Origin: an uncultured Mordavella sp.
GTDB lineage: Bacteria; Bacillota; Clostridia; Lachnospirales; Lachnospiraceae
Direction of reading: 5' to 3'
Assembly (NCBI GenBank): GCA_902406105.1
Contig: CABPCP010000012.1
Coordinates: 1-51,234, forward strand
DNA length: 51,234 bases
The notes under the pieces are model-generated. The model had not been told where the DNA came from. It saw only the letters and a list, made by a program, of their open reading frames with translations, and searched no databases. Positions 36,738 through 45,407 of this stretch are shown piece by piece. A program made the position numbers and the translations under genes. Each line of letters opens with the position of its first letter. Position 1 is the first letter of the stretch.

Positions 36738-38218
36738 GGATACTATTAAAACACGCAAAAATTGTTACATTTAATGAGAAGGACGATATATTGGAGGAGG
36801 CAGACCTGCTGGTGGATGGCCGGAAGATCTGCCGGATTGGCCGGGGATTGAAAGAAACCGCGGATAAAGTCATCGACTGTACCGGAAAACTGGTAATGCC
36901 TGGCCTTGTTAATTCTCATCTTCATTCAGATGAAAATATGTTCCGGGGGCTTTTTGATAATCTGCCCTTGGAACCGTGGATGCTCTATAGCTGTCCTCCT
37001 CTTTCGTATGGGCCATTTTCTGAAAGGCTGATCTATCTGCGGACTATGCTTGGCGCTATGGAGATGGTGAAAAAGGGGATTACCTGTATCCAGGATGATG
37101 CCTCAGAGTGTCCCAAAGGAACAGTGGAAGGATACGATCAGGTGTTTCGGGCTTACCGGGATATCGGATTAAAAGGGAATGTAGCTTTGAATATGGGAGA
37201 CCGAGCCTATATGGACAAACTCCCCTATACATATGAGACCATTCCGAAAGAATTGCAGGGAAAACTCTCTTCCACTGGAAATCCGGAAGAGATGCTGGAG
37301 CTGTACCAGGAGATGATTCGCCGTTGGAACGGGAAAGAAGGCATGAAAGTGGTATGTTCCACTTCTGCTCCTCAAAGATGTACAGATGGATATCTTATGC
37401 AGGCCCTGAAACTGGCTTTGGATCATGATCTTCCAATGCATACTCATATTTTGGAGACTCGCATGCAGAGGTCCACCGGACCGGAATTCTACGGGAAATC
37501 CATTGTTCAGCATATCAAGGATCTTGGCTTTTTGACAGACCGTCTGACCATTATCCACGGCGTATGGATGGACGAGGCGGATATGGCGGCTATTGGAGAG
37601 GCAGGAGCCAGCGTAGCGCATAACCCGGTCAGCAATCTGAAGCTTGGCAGCGGTATTATGCCTCTTCGGAAAATGATTGAAAACAAAGTGAATATTGTTC
37701 TTGGGACAGATGGCATGAGCAGCAATGATGGATACAGTATGTTTGAGACAATGAAATTCGCGGCTCTTCTGCAAAAAGTAGTGGATGCGGATTACAGGAC
37801 CTGGCTTAGCGCTAAGGATATCCTGGATCTTGCCATTAAGACTCCGGCTAAGAGTCTCCGCAGAGAAGCGGAGATCGGCGGGCTGGAAGAAGGGAAAGAT
37901 GCGGATATCTGTATCATCAACCTGAAGACAGAAGCATTTACCCCATTGAATGATATCTACAAGCATCTGGTATACTGCGAGGACGGCCGTGATGTTGAGA
38001 CGGTCATCGCAGCAGGAAAGATTCTGATGGAGGATGGAAAGCTTTTAAATGTAGACGAAAACGCATTATTAGAAGAACTGCAGGCGATGACCGGAGAGTT
38101 TAAAGAGCGGTATCAGAAATCTGTGGAAGAAAACGAAGTCCTTCTGCCTTATGTGCATCAGATTTATGAGAAATGCATCGATCAGTTTCAGGACTGTACC
38201 TGCAATCTTTTCGTATAG
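36734..38218 (+). CDS. Amidohydrolase of the deaminase/chlorohydrolase class (COG0402)
   Basis: The 494-residue protein has His62 and His64 in NSHLHSDE, a later MHTHILETRM, IIHGVWMDE and GTDGMSSNDG, the ligand order of mononuclear-metal aminohydrolases such as SAH deaminase, guanine deaminase, AtzA/TrzN and SsnA. A deamination of an N-heterocycle is the expected chemistry. The C-terminal extension after the barrel (about 60 residues, ending in QDCTCNLFV) is unusual. AGGAGGT lies 6 bases upstream and its ATGA start overlaps the PucR stop. Confidence 0.87.
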   Translation: MRILLKHAKIVTFNEKDDILEEADLLVDGRKICRIGRGLKETADKVIDCTGKLVMPGLVNSHLHSDENMFRGLFDNLPLEPWMLYSCPPLSYGPFSERLIYLRTMLGAMEMVKKGITCIQDDASECPKGTVEGYDQVFRAYRDIGLKGNVALNMGDRAYMDKLPYTYETIPKELQGKLSSTGNPEEMLELYQEMIRRWNGKEGMKVVCSTSAPQRCTDGYLMQALKLALDHDLPMHTHILETRMQRSTGPEFYGKSIVQHIKDLGFLTDRLTIIHGVWMDEADMAAIGEAGASVAHNPVSNLKLGSGIMPLRKMIENKVNIVLGTDGMSSNDGYSMFETMKFAALLQKVVDADYRTWLSAKDILDLAIKTPAKSLRREAEIGGLEEGKDADICIINLKTEAFTPLNDIYKHLVYCEDGRDVETVIAAGKILMEDGKLLNVDENALLEELQAMTGEFKERYQKSVEENEVLLPYVHQIYEKCIDQFQDCTCNLFV

Positions 38219-38248
38219 GCCCAAGAGTATATAGAAAGGAGATCACTT

Positions 38249-39001
38249 ATGAGAATCATTGATATGCATGCTCATGTTGATGTGTGTGAACCGTTGCATT
38301 GGCATGATACGGCGGAAAAGCTGCTGAAGCTTATGGATGAGGCGAAAATTGAAAAGGCGGTAGTCAGCGCGTATCTGAATCTGCCGGGACCGGATATGAC
38401 TTGTGGACAGCGGCTGTGGGATTCGATCCGGCCGTATGAGGATCGGTTTATGATGTTTCTGCGGATGGATCCATGGTTTGGTCAGGAGGCCGTTGATTTT
38501 CTGGAAGAAGCCTGCCAGAAGTACCCGGTTAAAGGAGTAAAACTGCATCCGGCTCATTATACCCTTCATCCCTATGGGGATCTGACGGTGGATCTGTGCA
38601 GGAAGGCGGGAGAACTGGGACTTCCAGTATTATTTCACTGTGGAGACGAGATGATGTGCCTGCCGCTGCAGATCGGAGAGCTGGCGGCCCAGTGTCCGGA
38701 TACTACAGTGATTCTGGCACATATGGGAGGTTACGCTCATAACCGGGATGCCATCGAAGTGGCGAAGAAATACTCCAATATTTATATTGATACTTCTGAG
38801 GTGCCGTTAGTAAAAGAAATCAAATGGTTTGTAGAAGAGCTGGGTGCTGACAGGATTTTCTTCGGGACTGACGCGCCCTGCTGCGATCCATCGGTCGAAC
38901 TGAAAAAAGTTCAGCTTGCGGGACTGGAAGAAAGAGACTTAGAGAAAGTGCTGTGGAAGAACGCAGTCCGAGTGATGAAATTGGATGAAGAAGAAAAATA
39001 G
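38249..39001 (+). CDS. Amidohydrolase_2 family metal hydrolase/decarboxylase
   Basis: The 250-residue TIM-barrel protein has the ligand set of the PF04909 family: His7 and His9 (DMHAH), VKGVKLHPAH, LFHCGDE, LAHMGGY and FGTDAP. Members include ACMSD-type decarboxylases and lactonase-like hydrolases. It is shorter than many members (usually about 280-330). GGAG lies upstream and the next gene, a paralogue, follows by 15 bases. Substrate unknown; it belongs to the island by strand and spacing. Confidence 0.85.
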   Translation: MRIIDMHAHVDVCEPLHWHDTAEKLLKLMDEAKIEKAVVSAYLNLPGPDMTCGQRLWDSIRPYEDRFMMFLRMDPWFGQEAVDFLEEACQKYPVKGVKLHPAHYTLHPYGDLTVDLCRKAGELGLPVLFHCGDEMMCLPLQIGELAAQCPDTTVILAHMGGYAHNRDAIEVAKKYSNIYIDTSEVPLVKEIKWFVEELGADRIFFGTDAPCCDPSVELKKVQLAGLEERDLEKVLWKNAVRVMKLDEEEK

Positions 39002-39016
39002 CAGGAGGAAGAGAAA

Positions 39017-39760
39017 ATGTTGATAGATTTTCATACCTATGTGGGCAGATCGATGCTGGGACAAGAAAGTACAGAGGAAGAGCTTCTGGCAAATATGGAG
39101 AAAAACCAGATTGATATTTCTGTAGTGTGTCCGGTTAAGACGGTTGACCCATTTTTTGAGAAACAGAATCAGTACGTCTCAGAACTGCAAGAGAAGCATG
39201 CCGGCAGGATCGTAGGCTTTGCCAGAATCGACCCAAACCTGGGAAAAGATTCTGAGAAAATCCTGGCAGAATCTATAGAAGAACTAAAATTAAAAGGACT
39301 GCTCCTGCATCCTTGGGAGGAGACGTTTGCGATTAATGATCAAAAAGTATTTCCCTTCATGGAAATTTGCCGGGAATATGACCTTCCAGTGCTGGTAGAA
39401 ACCGGATATCCCTGGGTGTCCCACTGTTTCCAGGTGGCTTCCCTGGCAGAAAAATTTCCGGATGTGAAGTTTATCATGTCTCACGGCGGGCAGTTCGACA
39501 GCAGCGGTTACGCGCTGACCGATGTAGACTATGTGATGGACCGGCATGAGAATCTTCTGATCGAGACCTCAGGAGATTACTCGGATGAGGGAATTGAAAA
39601 CATCCCGGTACGGCTGGGGTATGACCGCCTTCTGTTTGGTTCTCACTTTCCATGGCTTAGCACAGAGCTTGAGATCTACCGGGTACAGCGGGCTTCTCTT
39701 CCGGAAGAGGCGAGGGAGTGTATCTTCTATAAAAACGCGCTGGAGGTCCTGAAGATATAG
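39017..39760 (+). CDS. Amidohydrolase_2 family protein with altered metal site
   Basis: This 247-residue protein is a diverged paralogue of the preceding gene. The canonical HxH is HTY (IDFHTYVG), the KLHP segment is LLLHP, and the terminal catalytic Asp motif reads FGSHFP instead of FGTDAP; MSHGGQ is kept. The loss of several ligands suggests either a different metal geometry or a non-catalytic partner of the neighbouring hydrolase. AGGAGG lies 9 bases upstream. It is the last gene of the island, ending 7 bases before a convergent gene. Confidence 0.82.
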   Translation: MLIDFHTYVGRSMLGQESTEEELLANMEKNQIDISVVCPVKTVDPFFEKQNQYVSELQEKHAGRIVGFARIDPNLGKDSEKILAESIEELKLKGLLLHPWEETFAINDQKVFPFMEICREYDLPVLVETGYPWVSHCFQVASLAEKFPDVKFIMSHGGQFDSSGYALTDVDYVMDRHENLLIETSGDYSDEGIENIPVRLGYDRLLFGSHFPWLSTELEIYRVQRASLPEEARECIFYKNALEVLKI

Positions 39761-39767
39761 AAGAATC

Positions 39768-40658
39768 TTATGGGTTCATCACCCTTCTCATGTCTTCCGG
39801 CAGCTTAGCCTCAAACGCCATCTTCTCCCCGGTAATAGGATGGGCGAAGGAAAGCCGATGGGAGTGGAGGGCTTGACGCTGGATGAACTCCATGTCTGGA
39901 TTATAGAGATAATCTCCGATCAAAGGATACCCCAGGTGCTTCATATGAATACGAATCTGATGGGTACGGCCGGTTTCCAAACGCAGGGACACCAGGCTGT
40001 GCCCATTTTTGCTGTCCAGAAGCCGGTAATGCGTAACGGCGGGCTCACCCTTGTCCCAGTCTACCACCCGCTCAATAATGGTTCCATCTCTGCGGGCCAG
40101 AGGAGCGCTGATGGTGCCGGATTCAGGACGGACATGTCCTCTTGTGATGGCCAGATATTCACGGAGGATCTCTTTGCGTTTCGTCATAGCGGACAGGCTG
40201 CTGGCGCTGACTAGATGCTTTGCTACTACCGTAAGCCCGGAAGTGTCGCGGTCCAAGCGGTTGCAGCAGCGGAAGATAAAGTCCTTTCCCTGCTGCTGAT
40301 AATACCATGCCAGGCCGTTTGCCAGGGAATTGGTATAGTTGTTCATGGAGGGATGGATGGGCATTCCCGCTGGTTTATTAATCACGATCAGGTCCTCGTC
40401 CTCGTAAATAATATCCAGAGGAAGATTAACAGGAGGAATGTGGCGGGAATTTTCGGTCTCCTGGATGCGGACACAAAGTTCATCGCCGCAAGTAAGAGTC
40501 TGGCGCAAATAGCAGAAAGTTCCGTTGATCAGGGTGTTCTCCGGCATCCGTTTGATGCGGGCCAGATTCTGGGCGGAATATCCGTGCCGCCTTAAGAACT
40601 GTTCAATCCGCAGACCGTCTTCTTTTTCTGTAATCTTATAAGTGATCGTACGTTCCAT
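39768..40658 (-). CDS. RluA-family pseudouridine synthase
   Basis: The 296-residue protein has an N-terminal S4-like RNA-binding segment (about 14-60) and the RluA catalytic motif NRLDRDTSGL with the invariant Asp, followed by RTHQIRIHMKHLGYPLIGD. It isomerises uridine in rRNA or tRNA; the site cannot be told. The usual HRLD is NRLD here. AGGA lies 8 bases before ATG 40658; the frame extends upstream to 40763 without support. Confidence 0.9.
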   Translation of the reverse strand: MERTITYKITEKEDGLRIEQFLRRHGYSAQNLARIKRMPENTLINGTFCYLRQTLTCGDELCVRIQETENSRHIPPVNLPLDIIYEDEDLIVINKPAGMPIHPSMNNYTNSLANGLAWYYQQQGKDFIFRCCNRLDRDTSGLTVVAKHLVSASSLSAMTKRKEILREYLAITRGHVRPESGTISAPLARRDGTIIERVVDWDKGEPAVTHYRLLDSKNGHSLVSLRLETGRTHQIRIHMKHLGYPLIGDYLYNPDMEFIQRQALHSHRLSFAHPITGEKMAFEAKLPEDMRRVMNP

Positions 40659-40804
40659 TGCATTTTCCTCATGGTTTAGATAAAATATAACGATGCCAGG
40701 GCGGATTGTGGAAGTGCATAGCACGAAACAATCCGTAGACATCATGGTTGGGAATCCCAACATGGTATTTTTGATTATAGCATATTAAGAAAGAAGAGAA
40801 AAGA

Positions 40805-41830
40805 ATGGGAAAATTGAGTACACTCTGCTATATTGAAAAAGACGGCAGATATCTGATGCTCCACCGGACGGTTAAAAAGAACGATGTGAATAAAGACAAA
40901 TGGATCGGTGTGGGCGGTCATTTTGAGGCGGATGAAAGCCCGGAAGAATGTCTGCTGCGGGAAGTGAAAGAAGAGACGGGATATACTCTGACGTCCTATC
41001 AATTTCGCGGACTGGTGACCTTTGTGTCGGGAAATGGAGTGACAGAATATATGTCGCTTTTTACAGCAGACGGTTTTGAAGGAGAAGCTATCGCGTGTGA
41101 CGAGGGGGAACTGGAATGGGTGGATCTAGAAGACGTTTGGAGTTTAAATATCTGGGAGGGAGATAAAATCTTCTTTCGGCTGATGGATGAACGAAAAGAG
41201 TTTTTTTCTTTGAAGCTGGTCTATGACGGGCACGATAAGCTGGTGTCCGCCGTATTGGACGGAAAGCCCATGGAGCTGTTGGATATCTTGAATGAGGATG
41301 GGACAAAAACGGGGATTCGGCGGGAACGGGGCGTAGCCCATCGGGAAGGAAGTCTCCACGCTACCGTCCATACCTGGATCATCAGGGAAAATCAAAAAAG
41401 CGGCTATGATGTATTGCTGCAGAAGCGCAGTGCAGTCAAAGACTCCAATCCAGGCTGCTACGATATCTCCTCGGCCGGGCATGTGGCGGCTGGGGATGAA
41501 CCGCTGCCTGCGGCAGCGCGGGAGCTTGAGGAAGAGCTTGGTATCAAAGCCAGGCAGGAGGACCTTCGCTATATAGGAATCCATCATGGCGCCTTTGAAG
41601 CGGTATTTCACGGGCAGTTGTTCCGGGATAATGAGTTGAGCAGCGTGTACGTTTATACGAAGCCGGTGAAAGAAGATCAGCTGGAACTGCAGGAAGAAGA
41701 AGTGGAATCCGTTTTATGGATGGATTATGAAGAATGTATGGAAAAGGTCTTAAATGGAACTCTTCCTAATTGTATTTATCCGGACGAATTTCGAATGGTG
41801 GGAGAGTATCTGAAGGAAAGTTTGATCTAG
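40805..41830 (+). CDS. Tandem Nudix hydrolase (two Nudix domains fused)
   Basis: The 341-residue protein has two Nudix boxes. The first (about 38-61: GGHFEADESPEECLLREVKE then ETGY) belongs to a MutT/8-oxo-dGTP-like domain, whose beginning LCYIEKDGRYLMLHR is typical. The second (GHVAAGDEPLPAAARELEEE then LGI) lies in an IDI/YfcD-like domain (about 160-335). Both catalytic glutamate sets are kept. The fusion may pair housecleaning of oxidised nucleotides with another diphosphate substrate; this is inference. Confidence 0.88.
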   Translation: MGKLSTLCYIEKDGRYLMLHRTVKKNDVNKDKWIGVGGHFEADESPEECLLREVKEETGYTLTSYQFRGLVTFVSGNGVTEYMSLFTADGFEGEAIACDEGELEWVDLEDVWSLNIWEGDKIFFRLMDERKEFFSLKLVYDGHDKLVSAVLDGKPMELLDILNEDGTKTGIRRERGVAHREGSLHATVHTWIIRENQKSGYDVLLQKRSAVKDSNPGCYDISSAGHVAAGDEPLPAAARELEEELGIKARQEDLRYIGIHHGAFEAVFHGQLFRDNELSSVYVYTKPVKEDQLELQEEEVESVLWMDYEECMEKVLNGTLPNCIYPDEFRMVGEYLKESLI

Positions 41831-41932
41831 AGCAGGTGGGATTCTATGATCCTGCGGGCAGCAACGGTGATCAGCATGGCGCGCAGGCTGGGAATCAAGG
41901 CGAGAACTGCGTCATCAGGAGGTGGAACAAGA

Positions 41933-42712
41933 ATGTTTGCCAGAAATTATTGGGAAAAGGAATGGACGGCGATGGAGAGACGGGAGCGCCGTTATCTGAG
42001 AAAACGGCAGGAGGAAAAGCAGTCGGTGATCCAGGAAAAGCTATCAGAAAAGGTGCCGGAAAAACTGGAACAGACGCTGAACGGAGCTTTTCAGAAAGCT
42101 TTTGCGCTGGTGTTCGAAAAAGGCACAGGCGTGATCGAAAAAACCTACAGTAAGGAGAAATACCAGCAGAACTATCAAGTAAATGAGTACGCGGTGAGTC
42201 TTGGGGCAAACCGGAAGACGGTACGGGCATTTTCCAGGCAGGCCGGATCAGGGAGAGCGAAGAATCTAGTAATTTCCGGCGTGGAAGGAGCAGGCCTTGG
42301 CCTTTTAGGTATCGGCCTCCCAGATATCCCCATTTTTACAGGAGTACTGCTGAAAAGCGTATATGAAACAGCCCTTTCTTATGGGTTTTCTTATGAGACG
42401 GAAGAGGAACAATGCTTTGTTCTGGGGCTGATCGAGACGGCTTTTCTGCGGGGAGCGCCGCTGATTAGGGCAAACGGACAGATGAATGGATGGATTGACG
42501 GCAGGACTGTTCTTTCTTTGGATAAGGAGGAACGGATCCGACGCGCCTCTGTAAGTCTTTCAGAAGCTATGCTGTATATGAAATTTCTGCAAGGTATCCC
42601 CATAGCGGGACTGGTTGGCGGGCTTGCGGATACCGTTTATCTAAAGCAGGTGACGGATTACGCGGAATTAAAATATAAACGTCGTTTTTTGAGAAAACAC
42701 AGCGAAATGTAA
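41933..42712 (+). CDS. EcsC family protein
   Basis: The 259-residue protein fits the EcsC family: a charged N-terminal helix region, then a glycine-rich hydrophobic part (GVEGAGLGLLGIGLPDIPIF) and a C-terminal AGLVGGLADTVYLKQV segment. B. subtilis EcsC is membrane-associated and encoded with an ABC exporter; here no Ecs transporter is nearby. ATG 41933 follows AGGAGGTGG by about 10 bases; the frame is open to 41846 without a ribosome site. Role unknown. Confidence 0.82.
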   Translation: MFARNYWEKEWTAMERRERRYLRKRQEEKQSVIQEKLSEKVPEKLEQTLNGAFQKAFALVFEKGTGVIEKTYSKEKYQQNYQVNEYAVSLGANRKTVRAFSRQAGSGRAKNLVISGVEGAGLGLLGIGLPDIPIFTGVLLKSVYETALSYGFSYETEEEQCFVLGLIETAFLRGAPLIRANGQMNGWIDGRTVLSLDKEERIRRASVSLSEAMLYMKFLQGIPIAGLVGGLADTVYLKQVTDYAELKYKRRFLRKHSEM

Positions 42713-42793
42713 TCTGGTCACAGAAATATATTGAAAAAGGGTTATAATAGACTTATCAAGAAAACAAAGTATTACAAAGAAAGGAAGATAAAT

Positions 42794-43102
42794 ATGGCAG
42801 TGATTCATTTGACAAAAGACAATTTTAAAGAGGAAGTATTAGAAGCAAAGGTACCGGTGCTGGTGGATTTCTGGGCAACCTGGTGCGGTCCGTGCCAGAT
42901 GGTAGGCCCCATCATTGAAGAGATTGGAAATGAAGTGACAGATCAGAAGATCTGTAAAGTTGATGTGGATGAGAATCCGGAACTGGCAAGAGAGTACAGA
43001 GTAATGTCAATTCCTACTCTTGCGGTATTCAAAAATGGAGAGATGGTAAAACGGGAAGTTGGAGCAAAATCCAAAGGAGAGATCTTGGAGATGCTGAAGT
43101 AG
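42794..43102 (+). CDS. trxA: Thioredoxin
   Basis: The 102-residue protein has the standard thioredoxin length and active site WCGPC (Cys31 and Cys34), preceded by VDFWATW, and the cis-Pro motif SIPTLAVF. It reduces disulfides in the cytoplasm using electrons from thioredoxin reductase, not encoded here. GGAAG lies upstream of the ATG; the frame extends upstream but without support. TATAAT at 42743-42748 could be its -10, although no clear -35 is seen. Confidence 0.95.
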   Translation: MAVIHLTKDNFKEEVLEAKVPVLVDFWATWCGPCQMVGPIIEEIGNEVTDQKICKVDVDENPELAREYRVMSIPTLAVFKNGEMVKREVGAKSKGEILEMLK

Positions 43103-43135
43103 ATTTTAATCCGGCAGGATCAGGAATTGATACAG

Positions 43136-43169
43136 AGGCCGGGACGTCAGGACAGACGCCCCGGCCTTT
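43136..43169 (+). terminator. Hairpin terminator after trxA
   Basis: AGGCCGGG-ACGTC (43136-43148) pairs with GACG-CCCCGGCCT (43155-43167) with a small bulge, followed by a short TTTA. It separates trxA from the convergent nagB. Confidence 0.6.
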
Positions 43170-43195
43170 ACTGCGGGTTTTGGATTTCGATCGAT

Positions 43196-43921
43196 CTACA
43201 TTTTAGAAAGAGCCGCCTCGTCCGCGACAATGGTCACATCTTTGTGAAGCTGGAGTACAGACGCCGGCACCTGTGGGGTGACGGGGCCATATACGACTTT
43301 CTTTAAAATTTCTGCCTTTCCTTCTCCGCTGACAACGACCAGGATCTTCTTTGCACGCATGATACTTCCGATGCCCATGGTGTAAGCCTGGCGAGGAACA
43401 TCGGCCTCAGACGCAAAGAATCGTTTGTTGGCGCTGATGGTGCTTTCCGTCAGATCGACACACTGAGTTCCATTGGCAAAGGCCTCTGCCGGTTCGTTAA
43501 AGCCGATATGTCCATTGTGACCGAGCCCTAAAAGCTGCAGGTCGATGCCTCCGGCATTGTCAATGATCTGATCATAGTCCCGGCAGGCTTTAGCAGAATC
43601 AGGTTCCAGACCGTTGGGAACAAAGGTTCTTGCTTTATCGATATTTACGTGATCAAAAAGATTCGTGTTCATGAAATAACGATAGCTTTGGTCGTTTTCA
43701 CCGCTTAAGCCTCTGTATTCATCCAGGTTGATGCTGGTGATACCGGAGAAATCAAGATCCCCTCTTTTGTACCAGCCGATCAGCTCTTCATATGTCCCTA
43801 TTGGAGAAGAACCTGTGGCAAGGCCCAGAACACAGTTGGGCTTCATTAAGATCTGAGCCGCGATGATATTTGCGGCTTTGCGGCTTAATTCGGAATAGTC
43901 TTTTGCTTTACAGATAATCAT
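43196..43921 (-). CDS. nagB: Glucosamine-6-phosphate deaminase
   Basis: The 241-residue enzyme has the family motifs GLATGSSPIGTYEELI and LGLGHNGHIGFNEPAEAF with the catalytic Asp/His/Glu region. It converts glucosamine-6-phosphate to fructose-6-phosphate and ammonia. GAGAGGT precedes the start. It is divergent from nagA across about 260 bases, so both steps of N-acetylglucosamine catabolism can be controlled from one intergenic region. No NagR/GntR gene lies beside it. Confidence 0.95.
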   Translation of the reverse strand: MIICKAKDYSELSRKAANIIAAQILMKPNCVLGLATGSSPIGTYEELIGWYKRGDLDFSGITSINLDEYRGLSGENDQSYRYFMNTNLFDHVNIDKARTFVPNGLEPDSAKACRDYDQIIDNAGGIDLQLLGLGHNGHIGFNEPAEAFANGTQCVDLTESTISANKRFFASEADVPRQAYTMGIGSIMRAKKILVVVSGEGKAEILKKVVYGPVTPQVPASVLQLHKDVTIVADEAALSKM

Positions 43922-44068
43922 TCGTCCATACCTCTCTTTTCCAAAATATTAGAATCATACATTCCCTTACTGTTAAGTATAACGATTTGGGAGGCGATTG
44001 CAACCAGATTTTCTGGGGCGGGACGAGATTTTATGCCCAAATGCGCTGGACCCGCGGCGGGGAAGAGA

Positions 44069-44097
44069 TTGCAGAGGGGAATGAGATAGGATATAAT
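44069..44097 (+). promoter_or_regulatory. Sigma-A promoter for nagA
   Basis: TTGCAG (44069-44074), 17 bp, TATAAT (44092-44097), about 85 bases before nagA. The rest of the nagB-nagA gap shows no gene. Confidence 0.75.
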
Positions 44098-44182
44098 AGA
44101 CCAAGATAAGCTTGATAGAAGCAAAAAGAGACGTCTGGCGTGGAAAGAAAACGCCATAGAAAAGAAAAGCAGGAGGCCGTCT

Positions 44183-45328
44183 ATGATTATCAAAAATGTA
44201 AAAGTATATACGGAAGAAAAAAAGTTCCAGGATGGAGAGATTCAGATCTCGGAGGGGAGATTCGCGGAAACTGGCGGCGATAAGGATGGAACAGTGCTGG
44301 ACGGACAGGGCTGCTACGCTATTCCAGGACTGATCGATCTGCATTTTCACGGGTGTAAGGGATTTGACTTCTGTGATGGGACGCTGGAGGCAGTGGAAGC
44401 TATTGCCAGATATGAGGCTTCCGTGGGAGTAACTGCCATTGCGCCGGCGACTATGACACTTCCGACAGAAGAACTGGAGAGAATCCTTGGGAATGCGGCG
44501 GCCTATCGCAGAGGTCCCCATGATGGAGCGGATCTGGTAGGGATCAACATGGAAGGGCCATTTATCAGCGAAGCAAAGAAAGGGGCGCAGGACGACCGGA
44601 ATATTATTCCCTGCAATGCGGAAATATGCAGACGTTTTCTAAAAGCCTCAGAAGGACTGGTAAAATTCGTGGGAATCGCGCCGGAGTGTAATCCAGGTAC
44701 AGAAGAATTTATCCGGGAAATGAAAGGCGAGGTGCAGATTTCCCTCGCCCATACCAATGCGGATTACGACAGCGCGATGGGCGCCTTTGCGGCGGGAGCG
44801 ACCCATGCGGTGCATTTGTATAATGCCATGCCGCCTTTCAGCCATCGGGCGCCGGGGGTGGTAGGAGCAGTGGCGGACAGTCCGCAGGTGATGGCGGAGA
44901 TTATCTGTGATGGCGTCCACATCCATCCGGCGGCAGTCCGGGCAACCTTCCAAATGCTGGGAGCGGACCGGATGATCCTGATCAGCGACAGTATGCGGGC
45001 TGCCGGCATGCCTGATGGACAGTACACCTTAGGAGGTCTGGATGTAGCTGTTTCTGGAAACCGGGCTACACTGGTATCAGACGGAGCGCTGGCAGGATCT
45101 GTTACGAATTTAATGGATTGCGTGCGGACAGCAGTGAGGAAAATGGGAATTCCATTTGAGACAGCGGTAGCCTGCGCCACCGTGAATCCGGCCAAAAGCC
45201 TTGGTATCTATGACCAATATGGCTCGATTGCCCCCGGGAAAAAAGCAAATGTAGTACTGTTGGACGAAAAGCTGGCATTGCGGGCAGTGATAAAGGATGG
45301 AATTCAGTTGGGGACGGGGGATTTTTAA
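44183..45328 (+). CDS. nagA: N-acetylglucosamine-6-phosphate deacetylase
   Basis: The 381-residue amidohydrolase shows LIDLHFHG, the NMEGPFIS motif with its metal-binding Glu, SLAHTNADY, HLYNAM and ISDSMRAAG with the catalytic Asp. It removes acetate from GlcNAc-6-phosphate, feeding NagB. AGGAGG precedes the start. The last residues GTGDF and the stop codon lie inside a 54-bp repeat (45310-45363), so the natural C-terminus may have been replaced when the repeat arrived. Confidence 0.95.
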   Translation: MIIKNVKVYTEEKKFQDGEIQISEGRFAETGGDKDGTVLDGQGCYAIPGLIDLHFHGCKGFDFCDGTLEAVEAIARYEASVGVTAIAPATMTLPTEELERILGNAAAYRRGPHDGADLVGINMEGPFISEAKKGAQDDRNIIPCNAEICRRFLKASEGLVKFVGIAPECNPGTEEFIREMKGEVQISLAHTNADYDSAMGAFAAGATHAVHLYNAMPPFSHRAPGVVGAVADSPQVMAEIICDGVHIHPAAVRATFQMLGADRMILISDSMRAAGMPDGQYTLGGLDVAVSGNRATLVSDGALAGSVTNLMDCVRTAVRKMGIPFETAVACATVNPAKSLGIYDQYGSIAPGKKANVVLLDEKLALRAVIKDGIQLGTGDF

Positions 45329-45363
45329 AAATCCCCCGGCCCAAATTGAAAAAGCCCTGTCCC
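45310..45363. repeat. 54-bp inverted repeat, left copy, with internal palindrome
   Basis: This copy matches the reverse complement of 46107-46160 with only a few mismatches. Its core CGGGGG-ATTTTTAAAAAT-CCCCCG (45315-45338) is itself a perfect palindrome. CCCAAATTGAAAAA occurs twice (45339-45352 and 45361-45374). It supplies the stop codon of nagA and can fold into a bidirectional terminator-like hairpin. Confidence 0.9.
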
Positions 45364-45407
45364 AAATTGAAAAAAGATAGTATTATCGAGATAGTGGGAG
45401 GAAGACA

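Noticed and set aside
37169..37966. 265-residue minus-strand frame opposite the deaminase-type amidohydrolase
   Set aside because: The plus-strand frame has full amidohydrolase ligands; the minus frame is a shadow without a ribosome site.
40740..40800. Palindrome TTGGGAATCCCAA before the tandem-Nudix gene as a terminator or operator
   Set aside because: The stem is short, no clear T run or partner site follows, and neither flanking gene needs a terminator there.
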